Shown piece by piece: positions 48,158 to 57,358 of a DNA stretch of 64,000 bases. The first letter of the stretch is position 1, and the number at the start of each line of letters is the position of its first letter. The translations under genes were made by a program, and so were the position numbers. This DNA comes from Gammaproteobacteria bacterium (GTDB lineage Bacteria > Pseudomonadota > Gammaproteobacteria > Enterobacterales > Alteromonadaceae), in contig JAHKAA010000010.1 of NCBI GenBank assembly GCA_018825965.1, forward strand, positions 62,001 to 126,000, written 5' to 3'. Under the pieces are notes generated by a model. That model did no database searches and was not told the origin of the DNA. It saw only the letters and a program-made list of their open reading frames with translations.

Positions 48158-48734
48158 TTTAGTTCGCCATGGTCCTGTCGCCGGCCCTGCGGCTTTATAT
48201 GGCTGGACTGATGCCAAGCTGAAGGAATCATCCCCCGCCTGCCTGTCGTGGCTTTCTACTAAGTCTTATCAACATATCCTGACGTCGCCTTTAGAACGCT
48301 GTCGTAAAAGCGCAGAACAGCAGGCAAAACGTTTGCAGCTGGAATTTCAGCTTGAGCCCGATTTAAAAGAGATGAACTTTGGGCTTTGGGATGGCGTGCC
48401 TTTTGACGAGCAAAGCCCGGACTGGCCAGAACAACAACAATTCTGGTTACAGCCTTTTGCCATAACGCCGCCTGAAGGCGAATCTTTAAATGAATTTCAG
48501 CAGCGTGTTCTGCTGGCTTTTGAGCGCCATAGCAAGGATAAAAACGAACAGGCGTTATGGCTGCTGCATGGCGGCGTGATCCGCGTGCTGCTCGCCTCCT
48601 TATTAGCTATTGATTTACAACAAAGCCTGTGGCTGCAGCACTTGTCTATTTCCTATGGCAGTGTCAGCCGCATCAGCCGTTATAACGAGCAAAGCCCATG
48701 GCAGGTGCAGTGTATTGGCAGCACAGGCTTTTAA
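48144..48734 (+). CDS. cobC: Alpha-ribazole phosphatase CobC-like histidine phosphatase
   Basis: 196 aa; begins QQIDLVRHGPVAG with the RHG catalytic motif of histidine phosphatases, and has LLHGGVIRVLL for the second histidine. Removes phosphate from alpha-ribazole phosphate or adenosylcobalamin phosphate, the step beside CobS. Family assignment is firm; the substrate is inferred from the operon. Confidence 0.85.
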   Translation: MQQIDLVRHGPVAGPAALYGWTDAKLKESSPACLSWLSTKSYQHILTSPLERCRKSAEQQAKRLQLEFQLEPDLKEMNFGLWDGVPFDEQSPDWPEQQQFWLQPFAITPPEGESLNEFQQRVLLAFERHSKDKNEQALWLLHGGVIRVLLASLLAIDLQQSLWLQHLSISYGSVSRISRYNEQSPWQVQCIGSTGF

Positions 48735-48754
48735 CTTTTCCGATGAGAACTTAT

Positions 48755-49366
48755 ATGACTGAACAAAAAACAGATGTAAAACAGCAAAACCATAAAAAAC
48801 GCCAGCAAAAACTGAAAGAACAGGTCGATAGCCGGATCGCCGCAGCCAGTACTGACAAAGCGTTGCTTTTAGTGATCACAGGCAATGGCAAAGGCAAATC
48901 TACAGCTGGTTTTGGCACTGTGGCCCGCGCTGTGGGTCATGGCTTAAAAGCTGCGGTAGCGCAGTTTATTAAAGGCACATGGGATTGTGGCGAGCGCAAC
49001 TTATTGCAACAACACGACGTTGAGTTTGCCGTGATGAACACAGGTTTTACCTGGGATACCCAGGACAGAGCCGCAGATATTGCTGCCGCTGAATTGGTCT
49101 GGGCTAAAGCCGAGCAGTTTTTACAGGACGAGACGATTCAATTGGTATTGCTCGATGAGCTGACCTATATGATCAGTTACCATTACATTGACTTAGACAG
49201 AATAGTCACTGCACTAAACAACAGACCTTCAACCCAACATGTGGTGATCACAGGCCGGGCCGCACACCGTACTTTAATTGATATGGCCGATACCGTCAGC
49301 GAAGTACAGTCGATCAAACATGCCTTTGACGCCGGTATCCAGGTGCAAAAAGGAGTAGATTGGTAA
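48755..49366 (+). CDS. cobO: Cob(I)yrinic acid a,c-diamide adenosyltransferase (CobA/BtuR type)
   Basis: Transfers the 5'-deoxyadenosyl group to cobalt in corrinoids. 203 aa; the P-loop GNGKGKST, the FIKGTWDCGE segment and the end QKGVDW are typical. An N-terminal charged region of about 35 aa precedes the fold. ATG 48755 is preferred to ATG 48743. The stop overlaps the btuF start by one base (TAATG). Confidence 0.9.
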   Translation: MTEQKTDVKQQNHKKRQQKLKEQVDSRIAAASTDKALLLVITGNGKGKSTAGFGTVARAVGHGLKAAVAQFIKGTWDCGERNLLQQHDVEFAVMNTGFTWDTQDRAADIAAAELVWAKAEQFLQDETIQLVLLDELTYMISYHYIDLDRIVTALNNRPSTQHVVITGRAAHRTLIDMADTVSEVQSIKHAFDAGIQVQKGVDW

Positions 49367-50208
49367 TGTATGTGCGACGTATTGTGTTGTGCTGTTGCGT
49401 GTTATTTGCAGTAAAGGCACAAGCCGCTCCTGCCCAACGTATTATTGCGCTCTCCCCTCATCTGGTAGAGCAGCTTTTCAGCATTGGTGTAGGTGACAAC
49501 ATAGTCGGCACTACAGATCATGCTGACTATCCGCAGCAGGCGAAAAACATCCCCCGGGTGGGCAATTACAACCAATTGCAGGTGGAGAAAATTCTGGCGT
49601 TAAAACCTGATCTGATTTTAGCCTGGACAGACGGCAATCCACCCGCCGATCTGAATAAATTGCGCCAGCTTGGTTTAAATGTGGTGGACTCCAACCCCTT
49701 GCTACTGACCGATATTGCCAAAGAACTGCGTCTGTTAGGCCAGCATACAGGTGCAGTGGATGAGGCAGAACAACAAGCTGTATTGATGGAACAAGGCCTT
49801 GCAGAGCTGCGCCAAAGCTACAGTTCAAAGGCTAAAGTGGTGGTATTTTATGAGTTATGGCAACAGCCTCTGTCTACAGTGGCACAAAATGCCTGGCCTC
49901 AACAACAACTGGAACTTTGTGGTGCAACCAATCCTTTTGCCAACGCCGTAGGAGATTATCCGCAAGTCAATTTAGAGCATGTGGTCGCCAGCCAACCTCA
50001 ACTTATTATTCAGCCAGTCTCAGTGAATGAGCCACGGGCTTTACTCGACTGGAGCCGCTGGCCTGCTATTCCTGCTGTTAAATATCAACAATTTAGCCAG
50101 CCAGACTCCGACTTAGTGCACAGAACCAGCAGCAGGATGCTGCAAGGTGTGCGGCAACTTTGCGCCGACATACACAAGACGCGGCAATTTTTTGCCAAAA
50201 AGTCCTAA
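49366..50208 (+). CDS. btuF: Cobalamin-binding periplasmic protein BtuF
   Basis: 280 aa with a signal peptide (IVLCCCVLFAVKAQA). Fold III binding protein: RIIALSPHLVEQLFSIGVGD, TTDHADYPQQ, the ILALKPDLILAW helix and TNPFA. It delivers B12 to BtuCD. Placed at the distal end of the operon although its partners are the first two genes. Confidence 0.87.
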   Translation: MYVRRIVLCCCVLFAVKAQAAPAQRIIALSPHLVEQLFSIGVGDNIVGTTDHADYPQQAKNIPRVGNYNQLQVEKILALKPDLILAWTDGNPPADLNKLRQLGLNVVDSNPLLLTDIAKELRLLGQHTGAVDEAEQQAVLMEQGLAELRQSYSSKAKVVVFYELWQQPLSTVAQNAWPQQQLELCGATNPFANAVGDYPQVNLEHVVASQPQLIIQPVSVNEPRALLDWSRWPAIPAVKYQQFSQPDSDLVHRTSSRMLQGVRQLCADIHKTRQFFAKKS

Positions 50209-50285
50209 AGTTATTTAAGCACAGGCCGATAGCATAAATAGTCAGAACTATACTGAACCTCATTAACGCCCAAAGGGAGTGTGTT

Positions 50286-50933
50286 ATGTCATCTGTTAAC
50301 GGTGTCGGCTCGTCAAATGCTCAGGCTGCGGCCAGCAAAGCTGCAGAAAGCAGCGAAACCACTGAAGAGAAAAAACTGTCAGGCTACGAATCGTCACGCA
50401 TGAATAAGCAAAAGCTGAATGCCACCATTATGGAAAACCAGTTGAAGCTCAGCACAGGTGACGACGATAACTCGATGAAGTTATTGTACAAAACGGCGCT
50501 TGAAGGCATTAACAGTGAATTAGAAGCTGAATTTGGCCCTAATGCGGCTGAAAAAATTAAAAACAGTGGTGTGGATACCTCACCACAGGCAACGGCAGAT
50601 CGCATCGTTGGTTTTGCGACCGCCTTTTACCAAAAATTTTCTGAACAAAACCCGGATATGCCAGAAGAAGAACGTCTGGATAAATTTCTCGCTTTAGTGG
50701 GTGGTGGTGTAGATAAAGGCTTTGAAGATGCCCGCGGCATTCTGGACGGTTTGGGCGTACTGCAAGGAAAAGTTGCTGACGACATCGACAGTACTTATTC
50801 ACTGATCCAGGACGGTTTTGCCAAATTTCGCGAAATGATCTTAAACCCGGATAAAACCACTGAAGATCAAGAGATCACTGAATCAGTTGCCGCCAATACC
50901 GGCAGCGAACTGCGCTTTTCTGTGAAGGTGTAG
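50286..50933 (+). CDS. DUF5610 family protein
   Basis: 215 aa, acidic, no signal peptide. Ser/Ala-rich N-terminus (NGVGSSNAQAAASKA), then a helical domain with YKTALEGINSELEAEFG and the EERLDKFLALVGGGVDKGFE segment. Uncharacterised family seen in Alteromonadales and Vibrionales. GGAG ribosome site. A terminator follows, so a single gene. Confidence 0.75.
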   Translation: MSSVNGVGSSNAQAAASKAAESSETTEEKKLSGYESSRMNKQKLNATIMENQLKLSTGDDDNSMKLLYKTALEGINSELEAEFGPNAAEKIKNSGVDTSPQATADRIVGFATAFYQKFSEQNPDMPEEERLDKFLALVGGGVDKGFEDARGILDGLGVLQGKVADDIDSTYSLIQDGFAKFREMILNPDKTTEDQEITESVAANTGSELRFSVKV

Positions 50934-51002
50934 CTTTCCCCCAACAGATAACCTCTCCTGATAAGCTGGTTTCATCTAAGCCGTGGATCCAGCCGTTTAT
51001 AC

Positions 51003-51036
51003 ACTGGTCTTGAGTAATTAAGACCAGTTTTTTTAT
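51003..51036 (+). terminator. Rho-independent terminator
   Basis: A 9-bp stem (51003-51011 with 51020-51028) with an 8-base loop and a run of T residues, after the DUF5610 gene. Confidence 0.88.
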
Positions 51037-51103
51037 TTTTTCCACCCAACAAACAACTCGTCGAAATTTGCCGTTCAATCATCGGAACTATGACTCTGGA
51101 TTC

Positions 51104-51115
51104 TGACATTTGTCA
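51104..51115. promoter_or_regulatory. Inverted-repeat operator candidate TGACATTTGTCA
   Basis: Perfect 5-2-5 inverted repeat, TGACA-TT-TGTCA, about 90 bp upstream of the BAAT-type hydrolase gene. It resembles sites of NarL/LuxR-type response regulators such as DesR, but the regulator is not in the window. Confidence 0.35.
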
Positions 51116-51202
51116 TGAGCTTAAGGTGACAAAACACAGTGGTCTGCAACTGTTCTCTCAGAAATAATAAGTCTGTTGATCATCTTATTTAAGGCAAACT
51201 CT

Positions 51203-52084
51203 ATGTTCTTCCGTTCATCAAAATTTATCCCTGTCGCACTGCTGGCTAGTCTGTTGCTGATACTGAGTCAGTTGCCACAGTTGATTACCGCTGTCAGGCC
51301 GCTGTCTCATCAGGGACAAGTGCAAACTCAGCTGTATTTACCTGCAACTGCAAGTCCCGGCAATCCGGCTCCTTTACTGGTGTTTTTAGGCGGATCAGAG
51401 GGAGGAATGTCTATGACCAACTCACGCAGCACTCAGGAAAGGCAACAGTATCTGGATGCAGGTTTCGCTTTATTGGTCATTGGCTATTTTGGCTTACCTG
51501 GTACGCCAACCGGGCTTGACCGGATAGAACTGAGCGGCATTATAGAAGCCATCAACAACACAACAAAAAAACCTGCAATCAAGGCAGAAAAACTGGCGGT
51601 GATCGGAGTATCCAAAGGTGCTGAATTGGCTTTAGTGCTGGCCAGTCAATTTCATCAATTCAGCACAGTTATTAGTGTTGTTGGCAGTGACGTAGTATTT
51701 GGCAGCCCTGAATGGTACAGCACCAGTTCTTCCTGGAGCTGGCAGCAACAGCCCTTAGCGTTTGTTCCTTTTACGATGAAATCGGCGGCAGCCTTAATGC
51801 AAGGGGATTATCGCCGTGGTCATGAGATAGCTATGCAAGATCAAGAGCGCTATCAGCAGGCGAAGATCCCGGTTGAACAGATGAAAGCTGATGTGCTTTT
51901 TATCAGTGGGACCGCAGATGAATTGTGGCCTTCCAGTGAGATGTCTGATCGAATGATGTCCAGATTGCAGCAACATCACTACAAATTTCGCAGCCAGCAC
52001 TTGAAAGTCAGTGGCGCGGGACATGGTGGATTGGGCAGAATATACCAGCAGGACATCATCACATTTATACAGCAGTCTCACTGA
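51203..52084 (+). CDS. Alpha/beta hydrolase, BAAT/acyl-CoA thioesterase-like
   Basis: 293 aa with an N-terminal membrane or signal segment (VALLASLLLILSQLPQL). The catalytic core is of the BAAT C-terminal type: GGSEGGMS oxyanion region, nucleophile GVSKGAELAL, acidic residue in SGTADELWPS and His in GAGHGGLG. Substrate unknown. ATG 51203 has AAGG; a TTG at 51176 is possible. Confidence 0.82.
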   Translation: MFFRSSKFIPVALLASLLLILSQLPQLITAVRPLSHQGQVQTQLYLPATASPGNPAPLLVFLGGSEGGMSMTNSRSTQERQQYLDAGFALLVIGYFGLPGTPTGLDRIELSGIIEAINNTTKKPAIKAEKLAVIGVSKGAELALVLASQFHQFSTVISVVGSDVVFGSPEWYSTSSSWSWQQQPLAFVPFTMKSAAALMQGDYRRGHEIAMQDQERYQQAKIPVEQMKADVLFISGTADELWPSSEMSDRMMSRLQQHHYKFRSQHLKVSGAGHGGLGRIYQQDIITFIQQSH

Positions 52085-52255
52085 GCAGCCATAAAGCGCC
52101 CTGCTGATACAGCAAAGCTTCAAAGTCCGGCCCCTGTTGACTGGCTTTTAATTTGCCTTGGTAGGGTCAACTGATTTTTAAAGTCGCTGGCAGATAAAGT
52201 TGTGTTCACAAACGCCAGCCCGGCGGCCTTTGTCCTGCAAAACAGAGGTTAACGG
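52065..52255 (-). pseudogene. Possible frameshifted coding remnant
   Basis: Minus-strand frames that would join through one or two frameshifts read LQDKGRRAGVCEHNFICQRL and later KASQQGPDFEALLYQQGALW, ending at a TAA (52065-52067). No start and no family recognised. Confidence 0.25.
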
Positions 52256-52626
52256 CAGCAATACAAGGCCAGCGCTTTTTGTACTTCTAAAATAGAACCA
52301 TCCTTACTAAAGGTTTTAGTGACGGCTGTATCTGTGCTACTCAACCAGATATGTAAATCGGATTCCAAATCAAAATGGCCTTTGGTTTCGGCGCTGAACC
52401 GTACTATGGAACGATAGGGGATCGACATAAACTCTTTTTTAGAGCCGGTGATGCCTTGTTTATCCACCAAAATTAAACGTCTGTCCGTAAAGACAATAAG
52501 ATCGCGTATCACTTTATAAGCTTGCTGCAGTTTTTCATCCGGCAATAATATCTTGCTGAATTCCTCTTCAATATCGGCTAAATCAATTTGACCTGCATTG
52601 CCTAATAAACCACTAAAAAGCCCCAT
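52249..52626 (-). CDS. Bacterial PH-domain protein
   Basis: 125 aa cytoplasmic protein made of a single bacterial PH domain (PF08000-like). Visible marks: LLPDEKLQQAYKVIRDLIVF, TDRRLILVDKQGITGSKKEF and SIPYRSIVRFSAET, with a C-terminal helix. Function of this group is unknown. Confidence 0.83.
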   Translation of the reverse strand: MGLFSGLLGNAGQIDLADIEEEFSKILLPDEKLQQAYKVIRDLIVFTDRRLILVDKQGITGSKKEFMSIPYRSIVRFSAETKGHFDLESDLHIWLSSTDTAVTKTFSKDGSILEVQKALALYCCR

Positions 52627-52700
52627 GATCCTTCCTTCTGCTATGAGTTCTGTAACTCGACTTATCTGAGCTTATCCTTGCCTTACGCCAACAGCAAGAA

Positions 52701-53441
52701 CTAAAAACTCAGAATCTTGCCATCCCAGTTCAACAGCAAACCGCTTTGCTCCGGAGCCAGCTGCAATGCAACCTCAGCAAGGTATAGTGCCGTCTGAGAC
52801 GGAGCTTTCAGCTGGCCCGGAGGCAAATTACGCTGAAAAGGCGCAGATAAAAGTGAGTCTGTAGTGCCAGGATGCAAGGTAACCAGAGCTGCGGTTTTAT
52901 TGCTGCGTTTAAGTTCTATGCTTGCTGTTTTAATCCATTGATTTAATGCAGCTTTTGCAGAGCGGTAACTGTACCAGCCTCCCAGTTGGTTATCACTGAT
53001 ACTGCCCACTTTAGCGCTTAATTGCAGATACCTGATCCCTGTTGTTTTGGTTAGATAAGGCCAAAGCCCCTGAAGATAAAACACTGGCAGTTCCAGATTC
53101 AGCAACAAAGTTTTACGCAATAACAGCGCTGAGCTTTGGCTTAAGCTTTTTTCTGGTAAGAGTGTGGGGGCAGCTTGCTGATGCAACCAACCAATACAGT
53201 TAAAAATAAGACGTACCTGATGCTGCTGTAGTGTGTTGATCACTGAACTAAAAAAATCCTGATGCAAGGTCCATTCCTCTTGTCCGTTGAAATCAGGAGC
53301 CTGGAGGCAACAAAGCTTTGGGTCGGTAAAATCTGCGGCATAGCGGGATAACCAAATCACCTGCACGCCTTGTTGCAGATAGTGTTGCGCTAAAGCAGAA
53401 CCTATAGCACTGCTGGCGCCGATGATCAGCACTGCACTCAT
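52701..53441 (-). CDS. SDR-family oxidoreductase (CsgA-like)
   Basis: 246 aa short-chain dehydrogenase: nucleotide motif IGASSAIGSALAQHYL, active-site YSYRSAKAALN (Tyr and Lys), LHPGTTDS. Close to the C-factor/CsgA-like SDR group. ATG 53441 overlaps the stop of the FAD-dependent gene upstream by four bases, so they are coupled. Substrate unknown. Confidence 0.85.
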   Translation of the reverse strand: MSAVLIIGASSAIGSALAQHYLQQGVQVIWLSRYAADFTDPKLCCLQAPDFNGQEEWTLHQDFFSSVINTLQQHQVRLIFNCIGWLHQQAAPTLLPEKSLSQSSALLLRKTLLLNLELPVFYLQGLWPYLTKTTGIRYLQLSAKVGSISDNQLGGWYSYRSAKAALNQWIKTASIELKRSNKTAALVTLHPGTTDSLLSAPFQRNLPPGQLKAPSQTALYLAEVALQLAPEQSGLLLNWDGKILSF

Positions 53442-54439
53442 ACAGTCTCCTGCTGCAGTTTGTAGTTGTGAGTAACAGCCTGAGCCAGAGCTAAGCCGGC
53501 CAGATAGGCATTTTCTACCCGACCGCCATAACTCCAGTCTCCGCCCAGCCAAAGTTGCTGCTCCGGCAGAGCAATACAGCCTGGCACAGCGGTTTGATCG
53601 TTTTGACTGGCATAAAGCCATCGATGCGCCACTATGGGTTCAATGGCCTGTTTTATATTCAGCTCATCACGCAAAACAGCAGTGGCTTCGGCAAACCAAA
53701 AGTCGGCTGGCTGCTGCAGATGATCGGCACTAAAAGCAGCATTAAAATGCAGGATATAACAGGAGTTTCGCCCGCTTTTGTACTGCTGATGACTGATAAA
53801 CCTTAATTTCGGATGCTGACAAAAAATAGCATCGCCAGCTGGCGAAGCTTCAGCTTGCATAGCCACTGCCCAGCAGGGTTCAAGCAAATTGGCTGCTGTA
53901 GTAAAAACTTCTGGTAGCGAACTTTGCGCCATGAGCTGCTGCGCCTGAACCGGTGGCAGGGTTAAAAGCACAGCATCAAAGCCGGCATAACTAATGCCAT
54001 TATCACCCGATAAAATCCAGCTCTGCTGCCTGTAGTCGAGCTTATCAATTCTACAGCCCCTGATCAGGGGGATGCCCTGTAATAAGGCGTTTACCGGGCT
54101 GTGCATCGAAGGCACGCCAATAAAACGCTTTTGCCCATCCTTTGAGCTTTTCAGTGATACCACGCCATCCTCATTGCACAAAAGTGCTGTAGTACAAGGC
54201 CAGACGTCCGCCAGGCCCGCATCAAGCCATAACTGTACTTGCTGCAAAAAGGTATCACTGCGGGCGGTAAAATACTGAGCGCCCATATCCAGATACCCCT
54301 GCTCTGTTCTTTTGCTGCTCATACGGCCACCTGCGCCGCGGCTTTTATCAAAAACAGTGACCTGATATCCCTGCTGCATAAGCTTTGCTGCCGCTGTTGC
54401 GCCCGTCAGGCCAGCGCCTAAAACTGCTATTTTTTTCAT
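53438..54439 (-). CDS. FAD-dependent oxidoreductase, renalase-like
   Basis: 333 aa. N-terminal dinucleotide motif AVLGAGLTGATAAAKLMQQG, then FDKSRGAGGRMSSKR which is typical of the renalase/amine-oxidase-like group, and the C-terminal FAD motif (LGGDWSYGGRVENAYLAGLA). ATG 54439 is chosen; an upstream ATG at 54484 adds 15 residues with no homology and would lie in the promoter shared with msrA. Confidence 0.85.
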   Translation of the reverse strand: MKKIAVLGAGLTGATAAAKLMQQGYQVTVFDKSRGAGGRMSSKRTEQGYLDMGAQYFTARSDTFLQQVQLWLDAGLADVWPCTTALLCNEDGVVSLKSSKDGQKRFIGVPSMHSPVNALLQGIPLIRGCRIDKLDYRQQSWILSGDNGISYAGFDAVLLTLPPVQAQQLMAQSSLPEVFTTAANLLEPCWAVAMQAEASPAGDAIFCQHPKLRFISHQQYKSGRNSCYILHFNAAFSADHLQQPADFWFAEATAVLRDELNIKQAIEPIVAHRWLYASQNDQTAVPGCIALPEQQLWLGGDWSYGGRVENAYLAGLALAQAVTHNYKLQQETV

Positions 54440-54515
54440 CGTTGTTTTTTCTTTTGAACTGGTCACAGATTTACGCTGTATCATAAGCTTAAGATCAATA
54501 ATGGAGCATCCCCCT

Positions 54516-55049
54516 ATGAGTCAAACTGAAATAGCCACTTTTGGCGCAGGTTGTTTTTGGTGTATTGAATCGGCCTTTAATCAATTACAAGGGGTAAAAA
54601 AGGCGCTTAGCGGCTATATGGGTGGTCAAACATTAAACCCGGACTATCGTCAGGTGTGCACAGGCACCAGTGGTCATGCCGAAGTAGTGCAGCTGGAGTT
54701 CGACCCCACTCTGGTTAGTTTTGAGCAGCTGTTACAGGTGTTGTGGTTTTTACACGACCCCACTCAGTTAAACCGTCAGGGCAACGACATAGGTACTCAG
54801 TACCGCTCAGCTGTGTTTTATCATTCAGAACACCAAAAGCAGCTGACAGTCGCATCCATTCAGACGGCGCAAGCGTTATTTGACTCGCCCATAGTGACAG
54901 AGGTAAGCCCGGCCAGTACCTTTTACCCGGCTGAGGACTACCATCAGGGTTATTATCTGCAGAATACCAGTCAGCCTTATTGTCAGTATTTAATCACACC
55001 CAAACTGGCAAAATTCCGCCAGACTTTTGTGAATTTGTTGAAGGCTTAA
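54516..55049 (+). CDS. msrA: Peptide methionine sulfoxide reductase MsrA
   Basis: 177 aa; reduces the S-form of methionine sulfoxide in proteins. Active-site GCFWC at 12-16 (Cys13 nucleophile) and SGHAEVVQ further on. The ATG at 54516 has GGAG nine bases upstream; that GGAG overlaps the earlier ATG at 54501, so the later start is better. Confidence 0.92.
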   Translation: MSQTEIATFGAGCFWCIESAFNQLQGVKKALSGYMGGQTLNPDYRQVCTGTSGHAEVVQLEFDPTLVSFEQLLQVLWFLHDPTQLNRQGNDIGTQYRSAVFYHSEHQKQLTVASIQTAQALFDSPIVTEVSPASTFYPAEDYHQGYYLQNTSQPYCQYLITPKLAKFRQTFVNLLKA

Positions 55050-55078
55050 TAAGATCAGAGCCAAGGCCCTGACCTTAT
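55049..55078 (-). terminator. Wobble-paired stem-loop ending btuB
   Basis: In the minus-strand RNA a 12-bp stem forms (55078-55067 with 55060-55049) using two G-U pairs, with loop CCUUGG. On the plus strand the same arms contain two A-C mismatches, so it favours ending btuB transcripts. The U run is weak. Confidence 0.45.
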
Positions 55079-55093
55079 CGCAGAACAAGCTGA

Positions 55094-56911
55094 TTAAAAA
55101 TCAGGGGTCCAGTTTAAACGCAGCGACCATTCAGCACCTGCAGTGGCATAACCTGGTAAGTACAAATACTCTTTATTGGTCAGATTATCCGCTTTGGCTG
55201 CAATTTGCAGCTCATTGCTTAACTCATAGCTGACACCAGCCCCCCACAGGGTATAGCCCCCCAGTTTCGGAGTTGTAAAGTCACCCGTCATGAAATCGCT
55301 CTGATAATCAGAGGTGACAAATACCCGCCAATCCTGCCACTGGTAAGCGCCCTGCCAATGCACTGTGTGCTTAGAGCGTTTAATAAGCGGTGCATCTGTG
55401 GTTTTGTCTTTGGCGTCTGTGTAGCTGTAAGCCAGTTGCTGCTGCAGTTGTTGCCAGTTATGACTGATACTGAGCTCAGCCCCTTTGACTTTTGCTTCAC
55501 CGACGTTTTGTGGCACCCAATTGCCATCAGGCATTGGCGCCCACTGGATCAGGTTGTTGACGTTTTGCTGATAAACAGAGCTTTCAATTTGTAAATCACC
55601 GGAGCGATAACGTAAACCCAGTTCATCGGAAGTCGCAGTTTCAGGCACCAAATCAGCATTGCCACCTGAGGGGTAATACAAATCGTTAAAGCTTGGTGCC
55701 TTAAAAGCACTGCTACGACTGGCACGAACTAACCACTGGTTTGTCAGTTGATAGCCTAAGCCCAGCTCGTAGGTGTTGGAATGACCATATTGGCTTTGTT
55801 TATCATGACGGCCTGTGACATCAGCCAGCCACTGACCCGACTGATAACTGACACCGGCAAAAATTGCTTTATTAATACGTGAATCCAGGTCATACACTAA
55901 ATCGCTTCCCGATACATCTTCCTGATACCAATTCACACCGGCCAATGCAGAAAAATCCTGCGTCAGTTGGCGGCCATATTGGTAATCCAGTTCCAGCCGC
56001 TCTGTTTCAAACAGGCTGGTGGGACTGTCTTCCCCCCAGTTTAAGTCTTCGGTCTGGTTGTGGGACAAACTCAGTTTCTGGTTAGATTTACCCCCATCCA
56101 AAGCCCAGCCCAAACGGCTTTGACTGGTTTGGGTTTCCACCTGATCTGAACCTGGTCCCCATGCAGGATCAAAGTCATACTGACCACGGCTTCTGAGCAC
56201 ATGGTGATCCGCTGACCATAGCCCATAAGTTGTATCGTATTGTGCGCCCAATTTCCCGTAACGCTGATCAAAACCGTCTTTGTCCGCCTGGGTACCGGGC
56301 CTGACGTCAAACCCTTCACTGTCCGACCAGCCTAAATTACTGCGAACCGTTAAAGCACCATAAGTCTGACTGGTGGCGATGTCCGCTTCATGGCTTTGAT
56401 AACGACCGGTTTTTAATTGTATCGAGGTATTGTCCGCTTTACGGGTGCTAATGGCTATCACACCAGCTAAAGCGTCGGAGCCGTACAGGGCCGCTTTTGG
56501 CCCTTTAATCACCTCAATTTTTTCAATTTGTTGCAACGATAATTCAGCCAGAGAGGCATAACCCAAAGTCGCAGAACCGGCCCGAACCCCATCAATCAGC
56601 ACCAGCGTATGACCTGCAGCGCCACCCCGTAAAAATAGGGTATTGGTCTGGCCTTTACCACCAGAACGGCTAATTTGCACACCGGCCACCTGACGCAGTA
56701 AAGCAGGCAGATCAGACACCTGGGCTTGCTCTATTTGCTCGCGGTCTAATACAGTGACTGAGGATAAAATCTGATGCACAGGCTGAGCCTGGCGGGTGGC
56801 ATAGACACTGATATGTTCCAGTGGATCGTTCGGGCTTGCGGCAAAATCGGCGGCAAAAACAAAAGCAGGCAGACCAGCGACTAGTGTCGCCAGCAAAGAT
56901 TTTTTAAACAT
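55094..56911 (-). CDS. btuB: TonB-dependent vitamin B12 receptor BtuB
   Basis: 605-aa outer-membrane receptor. Signal peptide (LATLVAGLPAFVFA), TonB-box region EHISVYATRQ, plug domain (VSDLPALLRQVAGVQISRSG; IEKIEVIKGPKAALYGSDAL) and a 22-strand barrel that ends RLNWTPDF with the usual aromatic last residue. Substrate is inferred from the cobalamin riboswitch upstream and BtuB-like length. ATG 56911 has GGGAG six bases before it. Confidence 0.9.
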   Translation of the reverse strand: MFKKSLLATLVAGLPAFVFAADFAASPNDPLEHISVYATRQAQPVHQILSSVTVLDREQIEQAQVSDLPALLRQVAGVQISRSGGKGQTNTLFLRGGAAGHTLVLIDGVRAGSATLGYASLAELSLQQIEKIEVIKGPKAALYGSDALAGVIAISTRKADNTSIQLKTGRYQSHEADIATSQTYGALTVRSNLGWSDSEGFDVRPGTQADKDGFDQRYGKLGAQYDTTYGLWSADHHVLRSRGQYDFDPAWGPGSDQVETQTSQSRLGWALDGGKSNQKLSLSHNQTEDLNWGEDSPTSLFETERLELDYQYGRQLTQDFSALAGVNWYQEDVSGSDLVYDLDSRINKAIFAGVSYQSGQWLADVTGRHDKQSQYGHSNTYELGLGYQLTNQWLVRASRSSAFKAPSFNDLYYPSGGNADLVPETATSDELGLRYRSGDLQIESSVYQQNVNNLIQWAPMPDGNWVPQNVGEAKVKGAELSISHNWQQLQQQLAYSYTDAKDKTTDAPLIKRSKHTVHWQGAYQWQDWRVFVTSDYQSDFMTGDFTTPKLGGYTLWGAGVSYELSNELQIAAKADNLTNKEYLYLPGYATAGAEWSLRLNWTPDF

Positions 56912-56954
56912 GATGTCTCCCAAAGACGCCCACCGCGTCCTGAATAGTGAATGG

Positions 56955-57160
56955 ACTTTTCAGGCCGGTCTCCGGGCTGACAACAGGCTATATAGAAGTT
57001 TTAATCCCTTCCCATCCCAAGACAGTGGTTTGATTAAAGCCAGAGCAAAGCTCTCTGTTGTTTTACCGTTGCGGGGGCAGCTCTGGGTTTTCACCAGATT
57101 CCCGTTTCACCCTGTGATAGTTAAAATATCCTCCGGGCACCTGAAAAACGCGCCTCAGTG
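56955..57160 (-). ncRNA. Cobalamin riboswitch
   Basis: Read on the minus strand: CAGGTGCCCGGAGG near 57143-57130, GAAACGGGAATCTGGTG, CTGCCCCCGCAACGGTAA, and the final B12 box CAGCCCGGAGACCGGCCTGA at about 56980-56961. It ends about 45 bases before the btuB start, with no clear terminator, so control is probably at translation. Confidence 0.93.
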
Positions 57161-57358
57161 TAGCGGCGGCAATCATAAAGTCAACAGAAATCCAGACGTC
57201 TCCTTTCGTCGATAAGGGCAACACATCAAAAGCCCCTGACATTCTTTAAAACAGCCCGCATTTTGCCAACAGCCTGTAATTCGCTGCAGATGGGTTCGCT
57301 CCTTGAATTCTTTAGCTTATAATGCCCCAATACATTTCAATGGAAAAAAGAGAGAGCC

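Noticed and set aside
53555..54421. Several plus-strand frames inside the FAD-oxidoreductase gene
   Set aside because: Antisense shadows of a clearly conserved enzyme.
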